Origin: Bacteroidota bacterium
GTDB lineage: Bacteria; Bacteroidota; Bacteroidia; Chitinophagales; Chitinophagaceae
Direction: 5' to 3'
NCBI GenBank assembly: GCA_018267545.1
Contig: JAFDYG010000455.1
Coordinates: 1 to 52,799, forward strand
Length of the DNA stretch: 52,799 bases
Made by a program: the position numbers and the translations under genes. A model generated the notes under the pieces. It did no database searches and was not told the origin of the DNA. It saw nothing but the letters and a program-made list of their open reading frames with translations. Shown here piece by piece: positions 41,745 through 49,663 of this stretch; position 1 is the first letter of the stretch; each line of letters starts with the position of its first letter.

Positions 41745-42688
41745 TTATTGAATTAAGAGTTTTTTGAGTTCGGGTTCACGGGTGGCGAAGCTTTCAGCGC
41801 CCCGCTGCCTCAGTATGTTCAACTTATTAAGATTGTGTTCAAACAGATTGGTGGCCATTTCAGGCTTTTCGAAGCTATCGCTGATCCTGATTGTGTGGAC
41901 GTTCTTGAAGAGAATTTCACGGAGCTGTTCCATCGACTGAGTATTTATCTCGAGCGTCTTTTGCAGAAGCTGAACGCTCAGAAGGTAGTTTGCCCACCGC
42001 CGCTTGCTGAAAAATCCGTGTGTGGGTTCCGGGTATTTACCCACGCCTATGCTCAGGACACGCAAGTTGTCATGCGTATGCTTTAAAGCCCTAGTTGCAT
42101 CGGCGATGGCGTAAAGCGTTGGATTATTTGCACAGTAGCCTCCATCTACAAGCTCTACGGTATCTCCCGCCGCTGTGTGTACGACTTTTAGATCAAAAAA
42201 CGGGTATGCTGCACAGGATGCCTGCACGGCGTCGCTTATTCTCACGCCAAAGCCGGGGACAAAAGTTCCGATCCTGCCGTGAGCCTGCGCAACACTTCCT
42301 TTAAATATCATCGGACGCTCTATAACCCATTTTGTCGTTACTATTCCGACGGCGGTTTTAACACCATCGAACATCGCGTCACCGAAAACTTCATCCGCCA
42401 GCGTCGCCAAGGTTTTCGTCTTTTCCGAAGCGCTTTTCTTCTGCATTATCCTGGGCACATGCTCTTTGTAGTGGCGATGGATATCGTCTACGCTTAGCCC
42501 CTGGATATGAGCGCCGCGATAATGGCTCCCGTGCTTGTACCAAACACCAGATCGAAGCTCTCATGCAGCCTCTTTCCGAGCATGGCTTCGATTTCGCGAA
42601 GGACGCCAAGCGAATAAAAGCCCTTCGCTCCACCCCCGTCTAAACACAGGATTTTGTAGGGAGTAGTTTTTTCTGCGGGTGTGGTCAT
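41745..42688 (-). pseudogene. capV: CapV-like patatin phospholipase effector, frameshifted
   Basis: Patatin-like phospholipase expected to degrade membrane lipids when activated by a CD-NTase product. Frame A (42688-42494, 64 codons) has the oxyanion motif DGGGAKG (18-23) and nucleophile GTSTG (Ser52) and then meets TAA. Frame B continues at once with LSVDDIHRHYKEHVPRIMQK and carries the catalytic Asp of the DGG motif (LVDGGYCANNPT). Joining them needs a single base (or a -1 shift) near 42494-42498: GGGGCTAA would read ISRG-LSVDD if one C were restored. Two readings remain: real one-base deletion or an assembly indel; a -1 ribosomal slip at the GGGG-stop is a third. Confidence 0.82.
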
Positions 42689-42699
42689 TTTTTTGGTTG

Positions 42700-42974
42700 T
42701 TATATGTTTATCTCAAATACGGCGATGTCAGCCTTTTCTTTCATTTCCGCGTAACGCTTGTCACTGCAAACGATTTTTTGGGGTGTAAGAAGTTTAAGAC
42801 CTTCGAATAGCAAAGATAGATGTTGCCGCGAGGCGTCACAACCTCACCGCCGAAGAACTCAAGAGTGATGAAATTATCGTCCGGTACAAAATGCACCTTC
42901 GTAAGCTCGGAATAGCCCAAAAGTACTACCTGATAACCCGGCTCCCGGAAGGCCCCATTACACCGACTATGCAT
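42700..42974 (-). pseudogene. Small unrecognised gene upstream of capV, frameshifted
   Basis: About 91 codons if repaired. Frame 1 begins MHSRCNGAFREPGYQVVLLG and runs through YSELTKVHFVPDDNFITLEF and GGEVV; near 42825-42831 (CGCGGC) the coding pattern moves by the same -1 shift as in capV into frame 2, which reads QHLSLLFEGLKLLTPQKIVC and SDKRYAEMKEKADIAVFEIN I and stops at 42700. Frame 1 alone would end in low-quality residues. No family is recognised; it looks like a compact beta-rich protein with a helical tail. It ends 11 bp before the capV start, so it belongs to the same operon. Confidence 0.65.
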
Positions 42975-43010
42975 ATCCTTGCAAATATTAGGACTTTATA
43001 GTACCTTTAT

Positions 43011-43039
43011 AAAAGAAAAACCCACGTAGAAACGCGGGT
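43011..43039 (-). terminator. Terminator between winged-helix gene and CBASS operon
   Basis: On the minus strand ACCCGCGT, loop TTCT, ACGTGGGT (one mismatch) is followed by TTTTTCTTTT. It lies after the winged-helix gene and 37 bp before the small gene upstream of capV, so the CBASS operon must have its own promoter to the left of it. Confidence 0.75.
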
Positions 43040-43062
43040 AAATCTTGCGGTTGACATCGTTA

Positions 43063-43162
43063 TGATAGTGTGTTCAGCAAGGCTAATGAGACCTGCCGAG
43101 AACCATACCTCTAATGTGGGCTTGGCTATATAGTTGGCACAACATTACGATAGCATATTTTT
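43063..43162. other. Short gene-free gap in the island
   Basis: Roughly 100 bp between the minus-strand terminator and the winged-helix gene end. I see no ORF or RNA; CGTTA/TAACG elements occur once or twice but without the density of the cluster upstream of the gene. Confidence 0.3.
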
Positions 43163-43190
43163 AAAGGGAATAACCGACGTTATTCCTTTT
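43163..43190. terminator. Hairpin at the end of the winged-helix gene
   Basis: AAAGGGAATAAC (43163-43174), loop CGAC, GTTATTCCTTTT (43179-43190): a 12-bp stem with one G-U pair. It contains the stop codon of the gene and could work in either direction, though the tail bases on the minus strand are few. Confidence 0.6.
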
Positions 43191-44016
43191 TTGATTGGAT
43201 AACTATCTCAAACTCCTCTTCATCATCTTCTATTATTGAACTTGCAATGAAAGAAAGCGCACGTACAATTACCTTTATGTCCTTCTTCTTAAGGTCATTC
43301 AAGGGATATCTGATGTAGGCTTTACGCTTCGAATCGAGAGGTATAGGCAACTCAAAGAGATTATCCTGCGCCGGGGGGGTGACTGTGGTCGTTGGCGGCG
43401 GAGTTTGCGCTGTAGGAGGTACATCAGCAGGCTCTTCGTCCTGTCGCTTTTCTGCAGGTTTGGAATCGGTTACCTGCAAATAACGTAATCTGTTATTAGC
43501 GTCAATGATGTCCAATGCGCGGGCATTTTCAAAAAAGATTTTTGCGGCCTTCTCAACAGAGTTCGGGTGCACCCCATAGTCATTTTTAAGAAGGTTTGCG
43601 AACCCTGGTTCATTTGGCAAAATCTTGGAATTCAAGGAATTGATGATCTTGGAATACAACTCCGGCTTACCAAACATCTGGATCATAGCCTTTTTAGGAT
43701 CATCATCATAAACAGGGGCTAAGTAAAGTTGAAATAATTCAGTGGGTATATAGCCCTTTCCATGTTTGTTGGCAAGGAGTCCGTACTGTACTGCTGTGGA
43801 TAGCTTAGTATTAACTGTTGCTTCGGACTTCCCGATAATAACAGTTGCCTCTTTACGGCCGATATAGTTTCCGGAACCATTGTGTGAAACAAGCTGTTTT
43901 ACAGTCTCGACACTCGTTCGAATTGTTTCAGTCGGAAATGAAACTCCGACACCTGGGGACTTTGCGGCCTCCTTCGTTTTCGTATCAACGGGTTGGGGTG
44001 AAGTAGTTTGGTCCAT
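43180..44016 (-). CDS. Winged-helix-type protein with Pro/Thr-rich linker
   Basis: 278-aa protein of no named family, intact. Residues ~30-100 contain helix-turn-helix-like segments (GSGNYIGRKEATVIIGKSEA, VNTKLSTAVQYGLLANKHGK, GYIPTELFQLYLAPV), resembling DUF5343-type winged helices; 105-175 is a further helical domain (IQMFGKPELYSKIINSLNSK, EPGFANLLKNDYGVHPNSVE). A Pro/Thr-rich linker (about 185-225) leads to a C-terminal part with LPIPLDSKRKAYIRYPLNDL and a helix ending in acidic DDEEEFE. Regulator or replication-type function is inferred from the cluster of TAACG elements just upstream (44056-44221). Confidence 0.65.
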   Translation of the reverse strand: MDQTTSPQPVDTKTKEAAKSPGVGVSFPTETIRTSVETVKQLVSHNGSGNYIGRKEATVIIGKSEATVNTKLSTAVQYGLLANKHGKGYIPTELFQLYLAPVYDDDPKKAMIQMFGKPELYSKIINSLNSKILPNEPGFANLLKNDYGVHPNSVEKAAKIFFENARALDIIDANNRLRYLQVTDSKPAEKRQDEEPADVPPTAQTPPPTTTVTPPAQDNLFELPIPLDSKRKAYIRYPLNDLKKKDIKVIVRALSFIASSIIEDDEEEFEIVIQSKKE

Positions 44017-44634
44017 CTCTTATAATTATTTATGAAATTAAAATTACGATCACACTAACGTATTACCAAAACTATTTTTAACGCTACGTTTATTCTGCAC
44101 ACATGTAACTAGTGTAAAACATTAATAATTAGTAAATTATGACGGCTAAAAGATTTTTCCATGATCTTTAATTACGTTAGTTCAAAATTTTAGATCGCGT
44201 TATTGTGCAATAACGTTAACGCTATTTGGGTTGATGGCTATATATTATGAAAATCAAACAGATAGATGATCTAAAGCTCATTTCGATACGCTTTCTGCCG
44301 CATGCGATCAGCAAATGCCCACCCCCAACGATGCCCCCAGACGATCATCATCAACCCGCTGGTATCCCCTGATCATCGTTTTCTCCTGACTCCATTGCCA
44401 GGAACGAAATCTTCGTTGAATAGCCTGTAAAGAGTGTATGTAGTTTCCGGAATTCCAAACATCACATTCTGCATATGTCCCACCTCGTTAGTGAAGTGCG
44501 TCAGTAAATGCGTCACCAGGTGGGGGGATTATTTACCTTTGTAGTGATAGTTCTTCTTTTAATAACCGATGTGTTGTTGCCGTTTTCTGGATATTTGCGT
44601 CCTCTACAAAGCAGCACTAGTGCGGAATAGGCAC
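44017..44634. other. Gene-free right part of the island
   Basis: About 600 bp without a convincing gene. The left part is the TAACG cluster and palindrome (separate entry). The right part has an imperfect inverted repeat ACGATCATCA (44341-44350) / TGATCATCGT (44370-44379) and a nearby AACGATG/CATCGTT pair, and a TGCGTCA direct repeat near 44497-44517. A 42-codon frame from 44248 is not convincing. Any of these could be recombination or regulatory sites; I cannot tell which. Confidence 0.4.
44056..44221. promoter_or_regulatory. TAACG element cluster with palindrome, upstream of winged-helix gene
   Basis: Seven copies of TAACG or its complement CGTTA occur in 166 bp: 44056, 44079, 44175, 44198, 44211, 44214 and 44217. 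The last four lie in CGTTATTGTGCAATAACG (44198-44215, a perfect 8-bp-arm palindrome) and the adjoining TAACGTTAACGC. Chance density for one 5-mer over both strands here is below one. The block sits directly upstream of the winged-helix gene, so an operator or iteron array is likely; its function is inferred. Confidence 0.6.
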
Positions 44635-44715
44635 AAAAAAAGGCCCCATTTCTGGAGCCTTTAAAGCTGTGGTGTGGGGCGGGATCGAACCGCCGACACA
44701 AGGATTTTCAGTCCT
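44635..44715 (-). repeat. Right attachment-type repeat, overlapping tRNA-Phe 3' part
   Basis: 81-bp copy of the left repeat. It comprises the terminator AAAGGCCCC/GGAGCCTTT stem (44639-44662) with the A-run that reads as a T-run on the minus strand, and tRNA-Phe bases 44670-44715. Identity with the left copy ends at 44715, in the anticodon arm; the recombination core is therefore within the tRNA. Confidence 0.9.
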
Positions 44716-44742
44716 TTGCTCTACCGACTGAGCTACCGCACC
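44670..44742 (-). tRNA. tRNA-Phe (GAA)
   Basis: 73-nt cloverleaf on the minus strand. D arm GCTC/GAGC, anticodon arm AAGGA-CTGAAAA-TCCTT with anticodon GAA, T arm GGCGG-TTCGATC-CCGCC, discriminator A, CCA not encoded. The acceptor stem GGTGCGG/CCACACC pairs at six of seven positions with a C5-A68 mismatch. The 3' part is duplicated at 39949-39994, so the tRNA 3' half present here is the one reconstituted when the island entered. Terminator follows. Confidence 0.92.
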
Positions 44743-44902
44743 GCCTGTACCCAATTTGTGATTGGGGTGGCAAAAATAGGCTTTTTGGGGAGATTTCCGA
44801 AATAATTAGTGGATAAATCCTTAAAAATTTCGGCCATCCGGCGAGCCACGCAGGGTAAAAACTCGCTGAGCCGGACCGTGGCCGTATCAGCGCGCAGCGC
44901 CT

Positions 44903-47179
44903 CTACATCCCATACTCGCTCAAAAACTTTATCCGCATCAGCTTTAGCTGCTCCCAGGTGAAATTCCCTTCGGAGAGCTCCTGCTGAGCTACCTGCAGGC
45001 TGCTGGTTTCGCAGCTCTTGAAATAGTCGATGATCTCATCCTGCTCATACTCGTCGAGCATTTCATCGACGGCATAGTCGAGGTTGAGCTTGGTCCCGCT
45101 GGCCGCGATGGTCTCCATGTCCTCTAACAATGCGTCGAGGCGGAGGTCCTTGTTCTTGGCGATGGTCTCCAGCGGAATTTTTTTGTCGACCTGCTGGATG
45201 ATATAAACCTTATTGACACTCTTGTTGACGACGCTCTTCATAACGAAGTCGTCGGGCTTTTGAATGTCGTTTTCCTCTACGTATTTGGCGATGAGCTCGA
45301 TAAAGGGCTTGCCGTAGCGGAGGGCCTTGCCCTTGCTGACGCCCTGGCATTTCTCCAGTTCGAGGGTTGTCGTGGGATAGAGGGTGGCCATATCTTGCAG
45401 GGAGGTCTCCAGGAAGATAACGAAGGGCGGAAGGCTCTTCTTCTTGGCTTCTTTCTGCCGCAGGTCTTTAAGAAGCTCGAAGAGCTTCTCGTCGGTGGCG
45501 GTGGTGCCGGCGGCCTCGGTATTTTCTTCTTCGTCGTCTGCGTTGGCTTCTTCGAAGAGGTTATTCAGGACGATCTTGAAGGAGCGGGGCTTTTTGAGGA
45601 AGTCTTCGCCCTTCTTGGTGATCTTGAGGACGCCGTATTCTTCGATGTCTTTCTTCAGGAGGTCTTCCAGCAGCAGCTGACGCATGACAGAGTTCCAGAC
45701 GTGTTCGGGCTCGTCCTTGCCGATACCGAACTCGGCGATGCCTTCGTGGCGGAACATCTGGATTTGGGGGGTCAGCTTCCCGGTGAGAATGTTGACGATA
45801 TAGCCCGTGGCGAAACGTTCGTCGAGGGCCTTGATGGTTTTGAGGACTTTGACGGCAAACTCTTTGGCTTCGACACGCTCCTTGGGGTGGAGACAGTTGT
45901 CGCAGTTGCCGCAATTCTCGGTCGTATATTCTTCGCCGAAATAGCTCATCAGGACTTTACGACGGCACACACCGCTTTCTGCGTAGCCTACCATCTCGTT
46001 GATAAGCTGGGCGCCGACTTCGCGTTCGCTGAGGGGCTTGTCCTTCATCAGGTGCTCGAGCTTGGCGACGTCCTTGTGAGAATAATATAAGATACAGTTG
46101 CCTTCGAGACCGTCCCGGCCGGCGCGGCCGGTTTCCTGGTAGTAGTTCTCGATGCTTTTGGGGATGTTAAAGTGGATGACGAATCTAATGTCCGGCTTGT
46201 CGATGCCCATGCCGAAGGCGATAGTCGCTACGATGACCTGGACGTCCTCGTTCAGGAAGAGGTCCTGTCTTTCTGCGCGAAGCTTGCTGTCCAATCCTGC
46301 GTGGTAAGCAACGGCCTTGATGCCGTTGGCGACGAGCATGTCGGCCAGCTCCTCGGTTGTCTTGCGGTTCAGGGTATAGATGATGCCGCTCTTGCCCTTC
46401 TGCTGGACGATGTAGCGGACGATGCTCTTGATGGTTTGGTCCTTCTTGATCTTCGGTTGGATTTCGTAGTAGAGATTGGGCCGGTTGAAGGACGAGATGA
46501 AGACGTTAGGCTCGCGAAGGCCCAGGTTTTTGACGATATCACTTTTCACCTTGGGCGTCGCGGTGGCGGTCAGGGCGATGACCGGGATGTTGGGACTGAT
46601 CTGTTCCATCATTTCCCGGAGACGGCGATATTCGGGCCGGAAGTCATGCCCCCATTCCGAAATACAGTGCGCTTCGTCGACGGCAAAGAAAGAGATCTTC
46701 AGGTCGCTAAAAAACTCCATGTTTTCCTGCTTGGTCAGGGTCTCGGGCGCCACATAGAGCATTTTCGTATGTCCATTCAGGAGGTCTTCGTGAACCTCCC
46801 GGATTTGTTTCTTGCTGAGTGTAGAGTTGAGAAAGTGTGCAACGCTGTCCTTGCTGCTGTAGCTGCGGACCAAATCGACCTGGTTTTTCATCAGGGCGAT
46901 CAGTGGAGAGACTATAATAGCGACTCCCTCGCTTATGATTGCGGGTAATTGATAACAGAGACTTTTACCGCCACCAGTCGGCATGATGACAAATGTGTCT
47001 TTCCCGGAGAGCAGGCTCTGAATAATAGCTTCCTGATTATCTTTAAATGCGTCGAAACCAAAATGTTCCTGCAACTGGGCTGACAGGGATGTAGAAGGCT
47101 TGGTTTTCTCTTTGACAGTTTTACTACTAACGGCCTTGGTTTTTCTGGTGGTGGTTTTTTTTGTTTCGGTTGTAGCCAT
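44903..47179 (-). CDS. recQ: ATP-dependent DNA helicase RecQ
   Basis: 758-aa RecQ helicase. Preceded by a basic Thr/Lys-rich 35-aa N-terminus. Motifs: [58 protein letters not shown], then the zinc-binding Cys cluster ([12 protein letters not shown] and CGNCDNC), an RQC-type winged helix, an HRDC domain ([19 protein letters not shown] to [11 protein letters not shown]) and a C-terminal HTH-like block. ATG at complement 47177-47179 chosen; a TTG two codons earlier also opens the frame. Typical housekeeping recombination/repair helicase; it lies 160 bp right of tRNA-Phe and marks the return to core genome. Confidence 0.95.
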   Translation of the reverse strand: MATTETKKTTTRKTKAVSSKTVKEKTKPSTSLSAQLQEHFGFDAFKDNQEAIIQSLLSGKDTFVIMPTGGGKSLCYQLPAIISEGVAIIVSPLIALMKNQVDLVRSYSSKDSVAHFLNSTLSKKQIREVHEDLLNGHTKMLYVAPETLTKQENMEFFSDLKISFFAVDEAHCISEWGHDFRPEYRRLREMMEQISPNIPVIALTATATPKVKSDIVKNLGLREPNVFISSFNRPNLYYEIQPKIKKDQTIKSIVRYIVQQKGKSGIIYTLNRKTTEELADMLVANGIKAVAYHAGLDSKLRAERQDLFLNEDVQVIVATIAFGMGIDKPDIRFVIHFNIPKSIENYYQETGRAGRDGLEGNCILYYSHKDVAKLEHLMKDKPLSEREVGAQLINEMVGYAESGVCRRKVLMSYFGEEYTTENCGNCDNCLHPKERVEAKEFAVKVLKTIKALDERFATGYIVNILTGKLTPQIQMFRHEGIAEFGIGKDEPEHVWNSVMRQLLLEDLLKKDIEEYGVLKITKKGEDFLKKPRSFKIVLNNLFEEANADDEEENTEAAGTTATDEKLFELLKDLRQKEAKKKSLPPFVIFLETSLQDMATLYPTTTLELEKCQGVSKGKALRYGKPFIELIAKYVEENDIQKPDDFVMKSVVNKSVNKVYIIQQVDKKIPLETIAKNKDLRLDALLEDMETIAASGTKLNLDYAVDEMLDEYEQDEIIDYFKSCETSSLQVAQQELSEGNFTWEQLKLMRIKFLSEYGM

Positions 47180-47545
47180 GCTCAAAAATTTTCTTCCTCA
47201 CTTTTTACCTTTGAAAAGAACCCCTGTGGATTGACGGATAAAGTAGGGCTGTTCTTGGTTTTTAAGGGATTGCGAAGTTACACAAAAAGGGGGTAAGGTG
47301 CTAGCCGATTCTGTTAAAATTGGGGGGCGGTTTCCCCACATTATATAAAATCAAATGTATAAAAAGAACGATTTTAGAGTCTAATTCTCTAATAAACAAG
47401 AAATTGTAGATCACCCCTCGTAAAAGTTCTATAAATATCTTAAAAGGTTTACGAATCATTTGTCCCCAATAGTGGGGGATGGGGGCTGTTTAGCTATTTT
47501 GATGTAGGTTTGCGCCTTAATTGGGCGGAGCCATATATAAATATC
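47180..47545. other. Intergenic region between recQ and kdsD
   Basis: About 366 bp, AT-rich, separating divergent recQ and kdsD. It contains a strong promoter element for kdsD (next entry) and a small TTAGAG/CTCTAA inverted repeat near 47375-47395; I see no gene. Confidence 0.5.
47505..47512 (+). promoter_or_regulatory. -7 promoter element for kdsD
   Basis: TAGGTTTG is a perfect TAnnTTTG match ending 33 bp before the kdsD ATG. A TTG at the expected distance upstream is not present (CTG at about the right place), so the -33 part is weak. Confidence 0.45.
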
Positions 47546-48514
47546 ATGAGCAGGGGCAAGAACATCATCGAGATAGGAAAAAACACGGTACGGATGGAAG
47601 CTGCCGCCGTCGCAGCCCTGGAAGCCTTAATGGATCACCAGTTCGAAAAGGCGGTCGAGCTTATTTACTCCTGTAAAGGCCGGGTCATCGTCAGCGGCAT
47701 CGGAAAAAGCGCGATCATCGCCCAAAAAATTGTCGCTACTTTTAACTCTACGGGAACCCCCGCCGTTTTTTTGCACGCGGCGGATGCGATCCATGGCGAC
47801 CTGGGCATGGTACAAGAACAGGACGTCGTCCTGATCCTGAGCAAGAGCGGTGAAAGCCCGGAGGTAAAAGTGCTGCTCTCCATGATCAGAGGTTTTGGCA
47901 ATCCCCTGATTGCGATTGTCGGAAACCTGCAATCGGTGCTGGCGCGGCAGTCGAATATTGTCCTGAACGCTTCCGTTTCACAGGAGGCCTGTTTGAACAA
48001 CCTGGCTCCGACAAGCAGCACTACGGCCCAGCTGGTAATGGGAGATGCACTTGCGGTTACCCTCATGGAGCTGCGAGGGTTTGGCAGCGAGGCGTTCGCC
48101 CGCTTTCACCCCGGAGGCACCCTGGGAAAAAAACTTTATCTACGGGTACAGGATATTTATATTCACAATGAAAAACCCCGGGTCAGCGTTGATACGGCTC
48201 TCCGGGAAGTCATCATCGAGATCACGACGAAACGCCTTGGTGCGGCGGCCGTGACCAACGAAGAAGGGCAGCTGCTCGGGATCATTACCGATGGCGACCT
48301 TCGGCGGATGCTGGAAAAGAAGGGAATGACGGAGGGCTTGACCGCCAAGGATATCATGACCACCAGCCCCAAAACGATCGAAGCAGACGCGCTGGCTATC
48401 GAGGCACTGGATTTGATGCGGGTCCATGACATCACCCGGCTCGTCGTTACTAATGGGCGCGAGTATTTGGGTTGGGTCGATCTGAATAACTTGATAAGAG
48501 AGGGAATTATTTAA
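47546..48514 (+). CDS. kdsD: Arabinose-5-phosphate isomerase KdsD (KpsF/GutQ family)
   Basis: Interconverts ribulose-5-P and arabinose-5-P, first step toward Kdo for lipopolysaccharide. 322 aa: SIS domain with VSGIGKSAIIAQKIVATF, FLHAADAIHGDLGM and ILSKSGESPEVK, then two CBS domains (from about VQDIYIHNEKPRVSVD, with DGDLRRML, and KDIMTTSPKTIEADALAIEA). The ATG at 47546 begins MSRGKNIIEIG; the frame opens earlier (47510) but the added residues lie over the promoter. It is followed by manC 39 bp later. Confidence 0.93.
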   Translation: MSRGKNIIEIGKNTVRMEAAAVAALEALMDHQFEKAVELIYSCKGRVIVSGIGKSAIIAQKIVATFNSTGTPAVFLHAADAIHGDLGMVQEQDVVLILSKSGESPEVKVLLSMIRGFGNPLIAIVGNLQSVLARQSNIVLNASVSQEACLNNLAPTSSTTAQLVMGDALAVTLMELRGFGSEAFARFHPGGTLGKKLYLRVQDIYIHNEKPRVSVDTALREVIIEITTKRLGAAAVTNEEGQLLGIITDGDLRRMLEKKGMTEGLTAKDIMTTSPKTIEADALAIEALDLMRVHDITRLVVTNGREYLGWVDLNNLIREGII

Positions 48515-48553
48515 ATCAAAGAGAAAACAAAAGGCATAACCTTTCAATAGCAC

Positions 48554-49636
48554 ATGAACAAACATCACTACGTGGTTATCATGGCGGGTGGCATCGGCAG
48601 CCGATTCTGGCCGATGAGCCGTCAGAATTATCCCAAGCAGTTCCTCGACATTTTGAACACGGGAAAGACACTTATCCAATGGACCTTTGACCGGTTTTCG
48701 ACCTTTATTCCGCTGGAAAACATCTACGTGGTGACTTCCCAGGAGTATATGGACATCGTACAGGAGCAGCTCCCCCAGCTGCCGGCCGCCAACATCCTGG
48801 GTGAGCCATCCAGGAAAAACACAGCCCCCTGTATCGCCTATATCTCGTTCAAGCTGCAGCAGCTGGATCCCCAGGCATCGCTGATCGTAGCGCCTGCCGA
48901 CCACCTCATCCTCGACAAGACCGGTTTCGTAAAGGTCTGCCTGGAAGCGCTCAGCTTTGTCAATAAGCACAACGCATTTATTACCCTGGGTATCAAGCCG
49001 ACCTATCCCAATACGGGTTATGGCTATATCCAATACGAACAGCACGGGGTTTCCGACAATGTATATAAGGTAAAGACCTTCACCGAGAAGCCGAACCTCG
49101 AATTGGCCAAGACCTTCCTGGCCAGCGGCGACTTCCTCTGGAATGCCGGGATCTTTGTCTGGCAGGTGAAGAATGTCATCCAGGCTTTTGAAAAATACCT
49201 GCCGGAGATGTACGACGTCTTTTCCGCCGACAAGGAAAAGTTCAATACGCCAGCGGAAAAAGAAGCCCTGGAATATATCTACCCCCTCTGTACGAATATC
49301 TCCATCGACTTCGGTATCATGGAAAAGGCGGATAACGTCTACGTCATTCCTTCGTCTTTTGGTTGGAGCGACCTCGGAACCTGGAACAGCGCCTACGAGA
49401 ACCTGCAGAAAGACTATCTCGAAAACGCCGTTGCCGGAGACAATGTCATCGTCATCGACGCCAGCCGTTGTATGGTTCACGCTTCCAACGACAAGCTGGT
49501 GCTCCTCCAGGGGCTGGAGAACTTCATCGTGGTCGACACCAAGGACGTCCTGCTGATCTGTAAGCGGGATAAAGAACAGGAGATCAAAGAATATGTCGCC
49601 GAGGTGAGACGGAACAAAGGAGATCAGTATCTTTAA
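48554..49636 (+). CDS. manC: Mannose-1-phosphate guanylyltransferase
   Basis: Makes GDP-mannose from GTP and mannose-1-phosphate for polysaccharide or glycan synthesis. 360-aa nucleotidyltransferase-only form: the GTP-binding signature VVIMAGGIGSRFWPMSRQNYPK (N-terminal; quoted in two parts: IMAGGIGSRFWPMSR and YPKQFL), then GEPSRKNTAPC, VAPADHLI, TGYGYIQ, FTEKPN, SGDFLWNAGIFVW and SSFGWSDLGTW. No C-terminal phosphomannose isomerase domain is fused. Neighbours kdsD and manC together serve envelope sugar-nucleotide supply. Confidence 0.94.
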   Translation: MNKHHYVVIMAGGIGSRFWPMSRQNYPKQFLDILNTGKTLIQWTFDRFSTFIPLENIYVVTSQEYMDIVQEQLPQLPAANILGEPSRKNTAPCIAYISFKLQQLDPQASLIVAPADHLILDKTGFVKVCLEALSFVNKHNAFITLGIKPTYPNTGYGYIQYEQHGVSDNVYKVKTFTEKPNLELAKTFLASGDFLWNAGIFVWQVKNVIQAFEKYLPEMYDVFSADKEKFNTPAEKEALEYIYPLCTNISIDFGIMEKADNVYVIPSSFGWSDLGTWNSAYENLQKDYLENAVAGDNVIVIDASRCMVHASNDKLVLLQGLENFIVVDTKDVLLICKRDKEQEIKEYVAEVRRNKGDQYL

Positions 49637-49663
49637 GGGGCGGGCCAAGGTCCGTTTGTAACC

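Larger units (their letters stand above)
39914..44715. mobile_element. Integrase-less genomic island in tRNA-Phe
   Basis: Bounded by 81-bp direct repeats at 39914-39994 and 44635-44715 that match at 80 of 81 positions and consist of the tRNA-Phe 3' part and its terminator. Such repeats are the usual signature of site-specific integration into a tRNA gene, with the intact tRNA at the right end. Contents: toxin-antitoxin pair, CD-NTase, CapV-like phospholipase (frameshifted), small broken gene, winged-helix protein with TAACG cluster. No tyrosine or serine recombinase, excisionase, transposase or relaxase is seen, so any movement would need help in trans. Size is about 4.7-4.8 kb. Confidence 0.85.

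Noticed and set aside
44513-44701. 62-aa frame at the tRNA-Phe end
   Set aside because: Runs into the tRNA gene and its terminator.
45260-46090. 276-aa plus-strand frame antisense to recQ
   Set aside because: Composition mirrors the RecQ codons (long runs of Val/Asp/Phe/Leu); no motif; recQ itself is intact.
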